DNA from: Gandjariella thermophila
GTDB taxonomy: Bacteria > Actinomycetota > Actinomycetes > Mycobacteriales > Pseudonocardiaceae
Direction of reading: 5' to 3'
Length of the DNA: 64,000 nucleotides
Assembly: GCF_005405885.1 (NCBI RefSeq)
Contig: NZ_BJFL01000004.1
Location: forward strand, 1 to 64,000
The translations under genes were made by a program, and so were the position numbers. This document shows positions 25,172 to 32,762 of this stretch, in pieces (position 1 is the first letter of the stretch; each line of letters starts with the position of its first letter). The notes beneath the pieces are model-generated. The model searched no databases and had not been told where the DNA came from. It saw only the letters and a program-made list of their open reading frames with translations.

Positions 25172-27499
25172 TTGTCAAATACTGCCCGAACGAATGAACG
25201 CGGACCGGACGGCGGCGCCCAGGTCGACGAGCTGAGCCGGGAGCAGGAGTACGTGTCCGCCCTGTACGCCAAGGTGGACCGGATCCGCAAGGAAACCTCG
25301 GCGCGGCTGGCTGAGGTGCTGCGTAACGGCGGAGGCACCCATCAGGCCCGGGTGGAACGCGACGTGGCCACCGCCATGCACACCGAGCAACTCGCCCAAC
25401 TCTCCGCCGCGGAAAGCGGGCTGTGCTTCGGCCGGCTGGACTTCGACAACGGGGAGCGCACCTACATCGGCCGCATCGGGCTGTTCGACGAGGACAACGA
25501 CTATGAACCGCTGCTGATGGACTGGCGGGCACCCGCCGCCCGCCCGTTCTACCTGGCCACCGCCGCCTCCCCGGACGGCGTGCACCGGCGCCGGCACATC
25601 CGCACCAGGCTGCGCCGGGTGGTCGGGGTGGACGACGAGGTTCTCGACCTGACCGCGGCCGAGCGCTCCGGCCGGCACGCCGACCTCACCGGCGAGGCCA
25701 CCCTGCTCGCGGCGCTGAACGCCAGCCGCACCGGCCAGATGAGCGACATCGTGGCCACCATCCAGGCCGAGCAGGACCACGTGATCCGCGACGGCCTGAA
25801 CGGCGTGCTGGTGGTGCAGGGCGGGCCGGGTACTGGTAAGACGGCCGTGGCGCTGCACCGGGCCGCGTACCTCCTCTACACGCACCGGCGGCGGCTGTCC
25901 ACCAGCGGCGTGCTGGTGGTCGGCCCGAACGCCACCTTCCTCCGCTACATCAGCCAGGTGCTGCCCTCGCTGGGCGAGACCAGCGTGGTGCTGTCCACCG
26001 TCGGCGACCTCTACCCCGGGCTGTCCGCCACCGGGCGGGAACCGGTGGAGACCGCCGAACTCAAGGGCCGGCTGGTGATGGCCGACGTGGTCGCCGCGGC
26101 GGTGCGGGACCGGCAGCGGGTGCCGAACGCGAAGCACCCCATGGAGATCCCGTTCGAGCGGGAGACGCTGTTCCTGGACCGGAAGATCGCCACGCAGGCA
26201 CGGACCCGGGCCCGCCGCTCCCGCCAGCCGCACAACCTGGCCCGGCGGGTGTTCGCGCGCGAGGTGATCGGCGCGCTGGCCGAGCAGTTCGCCGACCGGC
26301 TCGGCCGCAGCCTGCTCTCCGGCGCCGACCTGGACGACATCCGTGCCGAGCTACGCGCCGACGACGGCGTGCGGGCCGCGCTGGACGAGCTGTGGCCGGT
26401 GCTCACCCCGCGGCAACTGCTCGCCGACCTGTACGCGGACGAGCGGCGGCTCGCCGTGGCCGCCAAGGCGCTGACCCCCGAGGAGCGTGCGCTGCTGCGG
26501 CGCGAGCCGGGTGCGCCGTGGACCCCGGCCGACGTGCCGCTGCTGGACGAGGCCGCGGAACTGCTCGGCGAGGACGACACCGAGGAGCGGGCCCGCGCCG
26601 AGCGGCAGCGCCGGCAGGCGCTCGACTACGCCCAGGGCGTCCTGGACATCCTCGAGGTGGACGACAACACCGACCCGGACGTGCTGCTGGCCACCGACGT
26701 GGTGGCCGCCCACCAACTCGCCGAACGGCACTCCGAGCGCGGCTACGAGACCGCGGCCGAGCGGGCGGCGGCCGATCGCACCTGGACGTTCGGCCACGTC
26801 ATCGTGGACGAGGCGCAGGAACTGTCGGCGATGGCGTGGCGGGCGCTGATGCGCCGCTGCCCCAGCCGCTCGATGACCGTGGTCGGCGACATCGCGCAGA
26901 CCGGCGACCGCGCCGGCGCGTCGTCCTGGGCCGAGGTGCTCGAGCCGTACGTCGGCGACCGCTGGCGGCTGGCCCAGCTCACCGTGAACTACCGGACCCC
27001 GGCGGAGATCGCGGGCGTCGCCGCCGACGTGCTGGACGCCATCGACCCGGACCTGGAGCCGCCGCGGGCGGTGCGGGAAACCGGCGTGCCGCCGTGGGTG
27101 ACCGGCCTGCCGGCGTCCGAACTGGTCGGCGGCCTGGCCGACCTGGTGGCCAGGGAGGTCGCCGAGATCGGGGACGGCCGGCTGGCGGTACTCGCCCCGC
27201 CCGCCCTGGTGGACGACCTCGCCGGGGTGGTGGCGCCGGCCGCGCCAGGCGAGGGCGAGCCGGTGGACCTGGTGGAGGCGCAGGTGGTGCTGCTCACCGT
27301 GGCCCAGGCCAAGGGCCTGGAGTTCGACTCGGTGATCGTGGTCGACCCGCAGGGCATCCTGGACGCCTCACCGCGCGGCGCGAACGACCTGTACGTCGCC
27401 CTCACCCGCGCCACCCAGCGGCTCGGCGTGGTGCACACCGGCCGGCTGCCCGCCGTGCTCGGCCGGCTGGCGGAGCCGGCCGACGTGGCGGCCAGCTAA
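25172..27499 (+). CDS. helR: HelD/HelR-type RNA polymerase recycling ATPase
   Basis: A UvrD/Rep-like protein of 775 residues. The N-terminal coiled-coil arm ('LSREQEYVSALYAKVDRIRKETSARLAEVL') can enter the RNA polymerase secondary channel; then 'YEPLLMDWRAPAARPFYLATA', Walker A 'VVQGGPGTGKTAVALHRAAYLLYTHRRRL', Walker B 'VIVDEAQELSAMAWRALMRRCP', 'VVGDIAQTGDR' and C-terminal 'QAKGLEFDSVIVVDPQGIL' and 'LYVALTRATQRLGVVH'. HelD/HelR frees stalled RNA polymerase from DNA; Streptomyces HelR also protects it from rifamycins. The start is TTG 25172 after CAGGGGACG. I see no rifamycin-associated element upstream. Assignment to HelR over other HelD classes is from overall layout. Confidence 0.87.
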   Translation: MSNTARTNERGPDGGAQVDELSREQEYVSALYAKVDRIRKETSARLAEVLRNGGGTHQARVERDVATAMHTEQLAQLSAAESGLCFGRLDFDNGERTYIGRIGLFDEDNDYEPLLMDWRAPAARPFYLATAASPDGVHRRRHIRTRLRRVVGVDDEVLDLTAAERSGRHADLTGEATLLAALNASRTGQMSDIVATIQAEQDHVIRDGLNGVLVVQGGPGTGKTAVALHRAAYLLYTHRRRLSTSGVLVVGPNATFLRYISQVLPSLGETSVVLSTVGDLYPGLSATGREPVETAELKGRLVMADVVAAAVRDRQRVPNAKHPMEIPFERETLFLDRKIATQARTRARRSRQPHNLARRVFAREVIGALAEQFADRLGRSLLSGADLDDIRAELRADDGVRAALDELWPVLTPRQLLADLYADERRLAVAAKALTPEERALLRREPGAPWTPADVPLLDEAAELLGEDDTEERARAERQRRQALDYAQGVLDILEVDDNTDPDVLLATDVVAAHQLAERHSERGYETAAERAAADRTWTFGHVIVDEAQELSAMAWRALMRRCPSRSMTVVGDIAQTGDRAGASSWAEVLEPYVGDRWRLAQLTVNYRTPAEIAGVAADVLDAIDPDLEPPRAVRETGVPPWVTGLPASELVGGLADLVAREVAEIGDGRLAVLAPPALVDDLAGVVAPAAPGEGEPVDLVEAQVVLLTVAQAKGLEFDSVIVVDPQGILDASPRGANDLYVALTRATQRLGVVHTGRLPAVLGRLAEPADVAAS

Positions 27500-28377
27500 C
27501 CCGTCGCGTCGATATGCTCCGCGGCCAGCCGGGCGACCAGTTCGGGTTGGCTGCGCGGCAGCCAGTGTCCACCCCGGACGGTGCGCACCGTCAGGTTCGA
27601 CGCCCACCGGCGGATGTCGGTCTGCATCGGCACCGAGACGAAGAGGTCGTTGGTGGGCGCGATCACCTGCACCGGCAGGTCGACGCCGCGCTGCTGCGGG
27701 CCGGACAGCCGCCGCGGAATGTTCGCCCGGTACAGCTGCAGGCCGTTGAGGTAGTCGGCCGGCGACCGCTGGCCCGGCGGCGTGGCACTGCCGTCCCCGC
27801 TCCGCTCCAGTGCGGCGAGCAGGGCCGTGCCGGCGCCGCTGCGCCAGAACAGCTCCGGCAGCAGCGGTAACTGGAAGAAGAACACGTACCAGGACTTGCC
27901 CAGTTGCCGGCCCAGTTCGGCGAGCGCCGCGGCGTCCGGGCGCAGCCGGGACCGGACGAAGTACCCGACGTGGTCGAGGCACGGGCCGGAGATCGAACTG
28001 AAGGTGGCGATCCGGTCGCGCAGCCGCTGGCCGGTGACGAAGTGCCAGCCCTGCACCGAGCCCCAGTCGTGCGCGAGCAGGTGCACGGGCTCGGTCGGAC
28101 TGACCGCGTCCAGCACCGCGGCGAAGTCCCGCTCCAGCCGGTCGAGCCGGTAGGCGGCGCGGCCGCGCGGCTTGTCCGAGCCGCCGGTGCCGCGGACGTC
28201 GTAGGTCACCACGTGGAAGCGGTCGGCCAGCGCGGCCACCACACCGTCCCAGAGGCTGCTGTGGTCGGGATAGCCGTGCAGGCACACCACCGTCGGGTGG
28301 GCGCGGTCGCCGTGCTCGCGCACCAGCAACCGCACCCCGTCACCGGTCACCAGGCGCCCGCGGGTCTCGGTGTTCAT
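27496..28377 (-). CDS. Alpha/beta hydrolase (epoxide-hydrolase-like)
   Basis: The 293-residue hydrolase has the oxyanion motif 'HGYPDHSSLWDGV', 'YDVRGTGGSDKP', the nucleophile elbow 'LLAHDWGSVQGW' with Asp as nucleophile (as in epoxide hydrolases and haloalkane dehalogenases), and a C-terminal 'VRGGHWLPRSQPELV' with the catalytic His. A lid domain lies between. It has no signal peptide, so it is cytosolic. In some actinobacteria this domain is fused to a short-chain dehydrogenase; here it stands alone. The 3' end overlaps helR by 4 bases, tail to tail. The substrate is unknown. Confidence 0.88.
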   Translation of the reverse strand: MNTETRGRLVTGDGVRLLVREHGDRAHPTVVCLHGYPDHSSLWDGVVAALADRFHVVTYDVRGTGGSDKPRGRAAYRLDRLERDFAAVLDAVSPTEPVHLLAHDWGSVQGWHFVTGQRLRDRIATFSSISGPCLDHVGYFVRSRLRPDAAALAELGRQLGKSWYVFFFQLPLLPELFWRSGAGTALLAALERSGDGSATPPGQRSPADYLNGLQLYRANIPRRLSGPQQRGVDLPVQVIAPTNDLFVSVPMQTDIRRWASNLTVRTVRGGHWLPRSQPELVARLAAEHIDATG

Positions 28378-28460
28378 CGGCCACAGTCATACCGCATCGA
28401 GCGGGCCACCATGCCGGACGTTGCGCAACCGATGCCGACGCTGCCCGCTTCGGTTGTCCG

Positions 28461-28997
28461 TCAGCCGCCCCGCCGCCGCCCGCCGGCGTCGATCCGTGCG
28501 GCGGCCCATTCGGCCCATTCGCGGTGCATCGCGGTGGCTCGCAGCCCCCACTCCAGGGTCAGCCGCCCGTACCGGGACAGCGGGCTGTCGTCCCACTCGA
28601 TCGACTCGTCCAGCTTGCGCAGCGACTCGTGCCGCTCGGCGGCGAGCGCCGCCTCCCGGTCCAGGAACGCCCGGGCCTGCGCGGGCTCAACCAGGTCCAG
28701 CAGGAAGACCCGGAGCAGCATGTCGTTGCGGCGGTTGCGCTCCGGCTCCTCCTCGGTCAGCCAGCGCTGTAGCTCGGCGCGCCCGGTGTCGGTGATGGCG
28801 TATTCCTTGCGCCCCCGCGGCCCCTCGGCGACGACGCTGATCAACCCCGCGTCGGCGAGCCGGTTCAGCTCCCCGTAGAGCTGGCTCTGGGTCGCCGGCC
28901 ACACGTTGGCCAGCGAGCCCTGAAACGTGCCGAGCAGGTCGTAGCCGCTGGCCGAGCCGTGCGCCAGCAGGCCGAGCAGGGCATGCCGAAGACTCAT
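28461..28997 (-). CDS. PadR-family transcriptional regulator
   Basis: The 178-residue regulator has the N-terminal PadR winged helix 'MSLRHALLGLLAHGSASGYDLLGTFQGSLANVWPATQSQLYGELNRLADAGLISVVAEGPRGRKEYAITDTGRAELQRWL' and a C-terminal helical dimerisation domain ('MLLRVFLLDLVEPAQARAFLDREAALAAERHESL'). ATG 28997 has AGGA 7 bases before it; the GTG at 29003 has poor spacing. It is divergent from the carotenoid-oxygenase operon, with PadR-type palindromes between, so it is likely the repressor of both. Confidence 0.92.
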   Translation of the reverse strand: MSLRHALLGLLAHGSASGYDLLGTFQGSLANVWPATQSQLYGELNRLADAGLISVVAEGPRGRKEYAITDTGRAELQRWLTEEEPERNRRNDMLLRVFLLDLVEPAQARAFLDREAALAAERHESLRKLDESIEWDDSPLSRYGRLTLEWGLRATAMHREWAEWAAARIDAGGRRRGG

Positions 28998-29020
28998 GGC
29001 CACATCCTACATTCCGGTAT

Positions 29021-29069
29021 TGACATGTCATCTTAGTACCTTCTAGCTTTGATATGTCAGTAGTGACAT
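29021..29069. promoter_or_regulatory. PadR-type operators between divergent genes
   Basis: Two related sites are visible: TGACATGTCA (29021-29030, perfect 10-bp palindrome) and ATGTCA-GTAG-TGACAT (29054-29069). The second fits the ATGT-N8-ACAT pattern reported for PadR regulators and covers the start codon of the small membrane-protein gene. Together they offer two binding sites about 36 bases apart, one for each divergent promoter. Confidence 0.7.
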
Positions 29070-29302
29070 GTGCGCGCGAGGTGTGGTCCAGCCCGATCTT
29101 CCTGCGGATCAACGTGGTGATCACCGCCGTGTGGGCGGCCAGCTTCACCGTCACCGCCGCCGCGCTGGCCGTCGCCGGCACCCTCGCGCCGCACGCGACG
29201 GTGCCGGCCGTCGCGCTCAACGTCGCCGGCATCGCGCTGCCCGCGGTGTTCACCGCCCGCTACCCGGGGATCGTCGCGGCCCGCCACGGCGTGGCCGCCT
29301 GA
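29054..29302 (+). CDS. Small two-helix membrane protein
   Basis: An 82-residue protein dominated by two hydrophobic segments ('FLRINVVITAVWAASFTVTAAALAVAG' and 'ATVPAVALNVAGIALPAVFTARY'). No family is recognised, but the length and helices resemble small actinobacterial integral membrane proteins. No Shine-Dalgarno precedes the ATG, which lies inside a PadR-type palindrome, so the mRNA may be leaderless; a GTG at 29063 is an alternative. It is 15 bases upstream of the carotenoid oxygenase and probably co-transcribed. Confidence 0.65.
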   Translation: MSVVTCAREVWSSPIFLRINVVITAVWAASFTVTAAALAVAGTLAPHATVPAVALNVAGIALPAVFTARYPGIVAARHGVAA

Positions 29303-29317
29303 GTCGAGGGAGTCCCG

Positions 29318-30652
29318 ATGTCCGAACGCACGATGTACCTGGCCGGCCACCTGGCGCCGGTGCCCGACGAGATCGACGCCACCGACCTGGAGGTCACCGG
29401 CACCCTGCCGGGCGAGCTGACCGGGCGCTACTTCCGCAACGGCCCCAACCCGTTGCCCGGCGAGGACGGCGGGCACTGGTTCGTCGGGCACGGCATGATC
29501 CACGGGGTGCGGCTGGTCGACGGCCACGCGGAGTGGTACCGCAACCGCTGGGTGCGCACCCGCGAACTGGACGGTGCGCCCGCCGTCCGCGCCGACGGCA
29601 CCCGCGACCTGACCGCGAACCCGGCCAACACCCACGTCGTCCAGCACGGCGAGCGGATCCTCGCGCTGTGCGAGGCCGGCCTGCCCTACGTGCTGACCCC
29701 CGAACTGGACACGGTCGGCCCGTGCGACTTCGGCGGCCGGCTCACCACCGCGATGACCGCGCACCCCAAGGAGGACCCGGACACCGGGGAGTTGCACTTC
29801 TTCGGCTACGGCGTCACGCCGCCGTTTCTCACCTACCACCGGCTGTCCGCGTCCGGCGACCTGGTGGAGAGCCGGGAGATCACGGTGCCCGGGCCGACCA
29901 TGATGCACGACTTCGCGATCACCGAGCGGCACGTGGTCTGGCTGGACCTGCCGGTGGTGTTCGACGTCGCGCTGCTCGGCCGCGGCATGCCGTTCCGCTG
30001 GGACGACGGGTACGGCGCCCGGCTCGGCGTGATGCGCCGGGACGGCCGCGCCGAGGTCACCTGGTTCGACGTCGAGCCGTGCTACGTGTTCCACGTCGGC
30101 AACGCGCACGAGGACGCGGGTGGCCGGATCATGCTGGACGCGGTCCGCTACGGCGCCGCGGACTTCGCCGGCCTGTGGGGCCGGATCGGCGGGTCGCGCA
30201 ACCCGGCGGCGGCCGCGGCGGACTCCGCCGGCGGCCGGCTGCACCGCTGGACCCTGGAGCCGGCCACCGGGACGCGCCGGGAGGAGCCGCTGGACGACCG
30301 GGCGGTGGAGTTCCCCACGCTCAACGACGCGCGCACCGGTCGGGCCAACCGCTACCTGTACACCGTCACCGAGGGCGGGATCGTCAAGTACGACAGGCAC
30401 ACCGGCGAGGTGCGCACGCACCGTCTCAGCGAGGGCGCCGCCGCGGGCGAGGCGGTGTTCGTGCCGGCCGAGGGCGCCCGCGCGGAGGACGACGGCTGGC
30501 TGCTGTCCGTGGTAAGCGACCCCGCCGGCACCGGCTCCGAACTGCTCGTGCTGGACGCCGCGGAACTGACCGGGCAGGCCGCGGTCCGGCTGCCCCGCCG
30601 GGTGCCGGCCGGGTTCCACGGCAGCTGGATTCCGGATCCCGAGCGCGGCTGA
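29318..30652 (+). CDS. Carotenoid oxygenase family protein
   Basis: A protein of 444 residues of the RPE65/CCD family, a seven-bladed propeller with a non-haem Fe(II) held by four His. Supporting stretches are 'GRYFRNGPNPLPGEDGGHWFVGHGMIHGVRL', 'TAHPKEDPDTGELHFFGYG', 'TMMHDFAITERHVVWLDLPV', 'YVFHVGNAHED' and, at the C-terminus, 'VPAGFHGSWIP' with the last His. The enzyme cleaves carotenoids, stilbenes or related C=C bonds with O2. It is downstream of the small membrane protein and under likely PadR control. No carotenoid synthesis genes are adjacent; since PadR proteins often sense phenolics, a phenylpropanoid-like substrate is conceivable but only inferred. Confidence 0.9.
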   Translation: MSERTMYLAGHLAPVPDEIDATDLEVTGTLPGELTGRYFRNGPNPLPGEDGGHWFVGHGMIHGVRLVDGHAEWYRNRWVRTRELDGAPAVRADGTRDLTANPANTHVVQHGERILALCEAGLPYVLTPELDTVGPCDFGGRLTTAMTAHPKEDPDTGELHFFGYGVTPPFLTYHRLSASGDLVESREITVPGPTMMHDFAITERHVVWLDLPVVFDVALLGRGMPFRWDDGYGARLGVMRRDGRAEVTWFDVEPCYVFHVGNAHEDAGGRIMLDAVRYGAADFAGLWGRIGGSRNPAAAAADSAGGRLHRWTLEPATGTRREEPLDDRAVEFPTLNDARTGRANRYLYTVTEGGIVKYDRHTGEVRTHRLSEGAAAGEAVFVPAEGARAEDDGWLLSVVSDPAGTGSELLVLDAAELTGQAAVRLPRRVPAGFHGSWIPDPERG

Positions 30653-30690
30653 CCCGTCGCGGCGGCGTGGGCGGCGAGACATGTACCGGC

Positions 30691-30704
30691 TAGAACGTGT
30701 TACA
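30691..30704. promoter_or_regulatory. KstR-like operator
   Basis: TAGAACGTGTTACA fits the KstR consensus TNNAACNNGTTNNA at every fixed position. It is 132 bases upstream of the SDR start. KstR represses cholesterol/steroid catabolism genes in mycobacteria and rhodococci. A 14-bp consensus with 8 fixed bases can occur by chance, so this is suggestive only. Confidence 0.5.
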
Positions 30705-30835
30705 GTTTCGCTCCCGCGTCACCGGAGGAGCACCGTTGGAGAGCCGATGATGTCGTCAGCTCGCGGCACCCGCAGCCATCACCCCCGCGCGCCCCGGCTG
30801 ACGGTCGCGCGCACCCTCGCGGAAGGGAACGCGCC

Positions 30836-31624
30836 GTGATCCTCGACCGGTTCCGCGTCACGGACCGGGTCGCCGTCGTCACCGGGGCCGGGCGGGGCAT
30901 CGGCGCTGCCACCGCCGTGGCGCTGGCCGAGGCGGGCGCGGACGTGGTGCTGTCGGCGCGCACCGAGACGCAGCTACACGAGGTCGCCGCCCGGGTGGCC
31001 GCGGCGGGACGCAAGGCGCGAATCGTCGCGGCCGACCTCAGCGACCTGGACGCGGCCGCCTCCCTCGCCGAGGCGGCCCGGGAGGCGTTCGGCCGGCTGG
31101 ACATCGTGGTCAACAACGTCGGCGGCACCATGCCGCGCGCGTTCCTGGACACCTCGACCCGCCACCTCGAGGACGCGTTCCACTTCAACGTGGCGACCGG
31201 GCACGCACTCACCCGCGCCGCGGCGCCGATCATGCTGGAGGGCCGTGGCGGGTCGGTGGTCAACATCTCCTCGACCATGGGCCGGCTCGCCGGCCGCGGG
31301 TTCGTCGCCTACGGCACGGCGAAGGCGGCGCTCGCCCACTACACCCGGCTCGCCGCCGCTGATCTCGCGCCGAAGGTGCGGGTCAACGCGATCTCGGTGG
31401 GCTCGGTGGCCACCTCGGCGCTAGAGATCGTCACCGGCGACGACGAGTTGCGCGGCCGGATGGAGCGGGCCACCCCGCTGCGCCGGATCGGCGACCCCGA
31501 GGACATCGCCGCCGCCGTGCTCTACCTGGCCTCGCCGGCCGGCGGCTACGTCACCGGCAAGCTGCTGGAGGTCGACGGCGGGCTGCAGGCGCCCAACCTC
31601 GACCTCGGCCTGCCGGACCTGTGA
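30836..31624 (+). CDS. Short-chain dehydrogenase/reductase
   Basis: A classical SDR of 262 residues: cofactor motif '[30 protein letters not shown]' (TGxxxGxG), 'NNVGG' (NNAG variant), catalytic Ser in '[15 protein letters not shown]', Tyr and Lys in '[16 protein letters not shown]', and a C-terminal '[27 protein letters not shown]'. The GTG start follows GGAAGGGAACGCGCC. It is probably a 3-hydroxyacyl or hydroxysteroid dehydrogenase; the KstR-like site upstream and the partner downstream support a role in steroid or fatty-acid breakdown, which is inferred. It is 10 bases upstream of the next gene. Confidence 0.9.
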   Translation: MILDRFRVTDRVAVVTGAGRGIGAATAVALAEAGADVVLSARTETQLHEVAARVAAAGRKARIVAADLSDLDAAASLAEAAREAFGRLDIVVNNVGGTMPRAFLDTSTRHLEDAFHFNVATGHALTRAAAPIMLEGRGGSVVNISSTMGRLAGRGFVAYGTAKAALAHYTRLAAADLAPKVRVNAISVGSVATSALEIVTGDDELRGRMERATPLRRIGDPEDIAAAVLYLASPAGGYVTGKLLEVDGGLQAPNLDLGLPDL

Positions 31625-31634
31625 GGTGGTCGGG

Positions 31635-32708
31635 ATGACCTACCGCGTGGTGCAGTGGAGCACCGGGCACGTGGGCAGGCACGCGATCGCCGGCATCGAC
31701 GCGCGGCCCGACCTGGAACTGGCCGGGGTGTGGGTGTCCGACCCCGCCAAGGTGGGCCGGGACGCCGGCCGGCTCGCCGGTCTGGACCGGGACCTCGGCG
31801 TGGCCGCCGCCTCCGACGCGGACGCGCTGCTGGCCGCCGACCCGGACTGCGTGGTCTACACCGCGATGGCCGACAACCGGCTCACCGAGGCCCTGGACGA
31901 CCTGTGCCGCATCCTCCGCCGGGGGATCAACGTGGTCGCCAGCGGGCCGGTGTTCCTGCAGTTCCCGGACGGGGTGGCGCCGCCGGAACTGGTGGACCCG
32001 GTGCGCCGGGCCGCGGTCGAGGGCGGGGCGTCGCTGTGGGTCAACGGCGTCGACCCCGGCTTCGCCAACGACGCGCTTCCGCTGCTGCTCAGCGGCGTGT
32101 GCGAGCGGATCGACCAGGTGCGCTGCGCGGAGATCCTGGACTACAGCAGCTATGACAACCCGACGGTGCTGTTCGACATCATGGGCTTCGGCAAGCCGCT
32201 GGACGACATCCCGATGCTGCTGCAGCCCGGGGTGCTGTCCCTGGCATGGGGCAGCGTGGTGCGCCAACTGGCCGCGGGGCTGGACGTCGAGTTGGACGGC
32301 GTCGAGGAGCACTACGAGCGGCTGCCCGCGCCCGAGGAGCTGCGGCTGTCCTGCGGCACGGTAGGCAGCGGCACCGCGGCGGGCCTGCGCTTCGAGGTGC
32401 GCGGTATGCGCGCCGGCCGGGCGGTGTGCGTGCTGGAGCACGTCACCCGCCTGCACCCGGACATCGGCCCGGACTGGCCGCAGCCCGCCGGGCAGGGCTG
32501 CTACCGGGTGGAGATCTCCGGCGAACCGAACTACACGCTGGACCTGCGACTGCTCGGCACCGACGGCGACCACAACACCGCCGGGCTGAAGGCCACCGCG
32601 ATGCGGCTGGTCAACGCGGTCCCCACGGTGGTCGAGGCGCCCAGCGGCCTGCTCACCGCGCTGGACCTGCCGCTGGTCACCGGCCGCGGCCTGGTCCGGT
32701 GCACCTGA
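31635..32708 (+). CDS. DapB-like NAD(P)-dependent oxidoreductase
   Basis: The 357-residue protein has an N-terminal Rossmann fold 'YRVVQWSTGHVGRHAIAGIDARPDLELAGVWV' (GxGxxG variant) and a C-terminal domain like that of 2,4-diaminopentanoate dehydrogenase/dihydrodipicolinate-reductase-related proteins ('GVDPGFANDALPLLLSGVCERIDQVRCAEILDYSSYDNPTVLFDIMGFG'). Actinobacterial members are numerous and often sit among lipid- and steroid-degradation genes; their substrates are mostly unknown. ATG 31635 is chosen over GTG 31626 because of the GAGGTGG located 5-11 bases ahead. It forms an operon with the SDR. Confidence 0.85.
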   Translation: MTYRVVQWSTGHVGRHAIAGIDARPDLELAGVWVSDPAKVGRDAGRLAGLDRDLGVAAASDADALLAADPDCVVYTAMADNRLTEALDDLCRILRRGINVVASGPVFLQFPDGVAPPELVDPVRRAAVEGGASLWVNGVDPGFANDALPLLLSGVCERIDQVRCAEILDYSSYDNPTVLFDIMGFGKPLDDIPMLLQPGVLSLAWGSVVRQLAAGLDVELDGVEEHYERLPAPEELRLSCGTVGSGTAAGLRFEVRGMRAGRAVCVLEHVTRLHPDIGPDWPQPAGQGCYRVEISGEPNYTLDLRLLGTDGDHNTAGLKATAMRLVNAVPTVVEAPSGLLTALDLPLVTGRGLVRCT

Positions 32709-32762
32709 TCGGCGCGCGCCTCCCGGGCGAGACCCGGCACGCCACGGCACGGTCCAACCCCG

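Noticed and set aside
29057-30682. 541-codon frames on both strands over the carotenoid oxygenase
   Set aside because: They are shadow frames; only the 29318-30652 frame gives a recognisable protein family.
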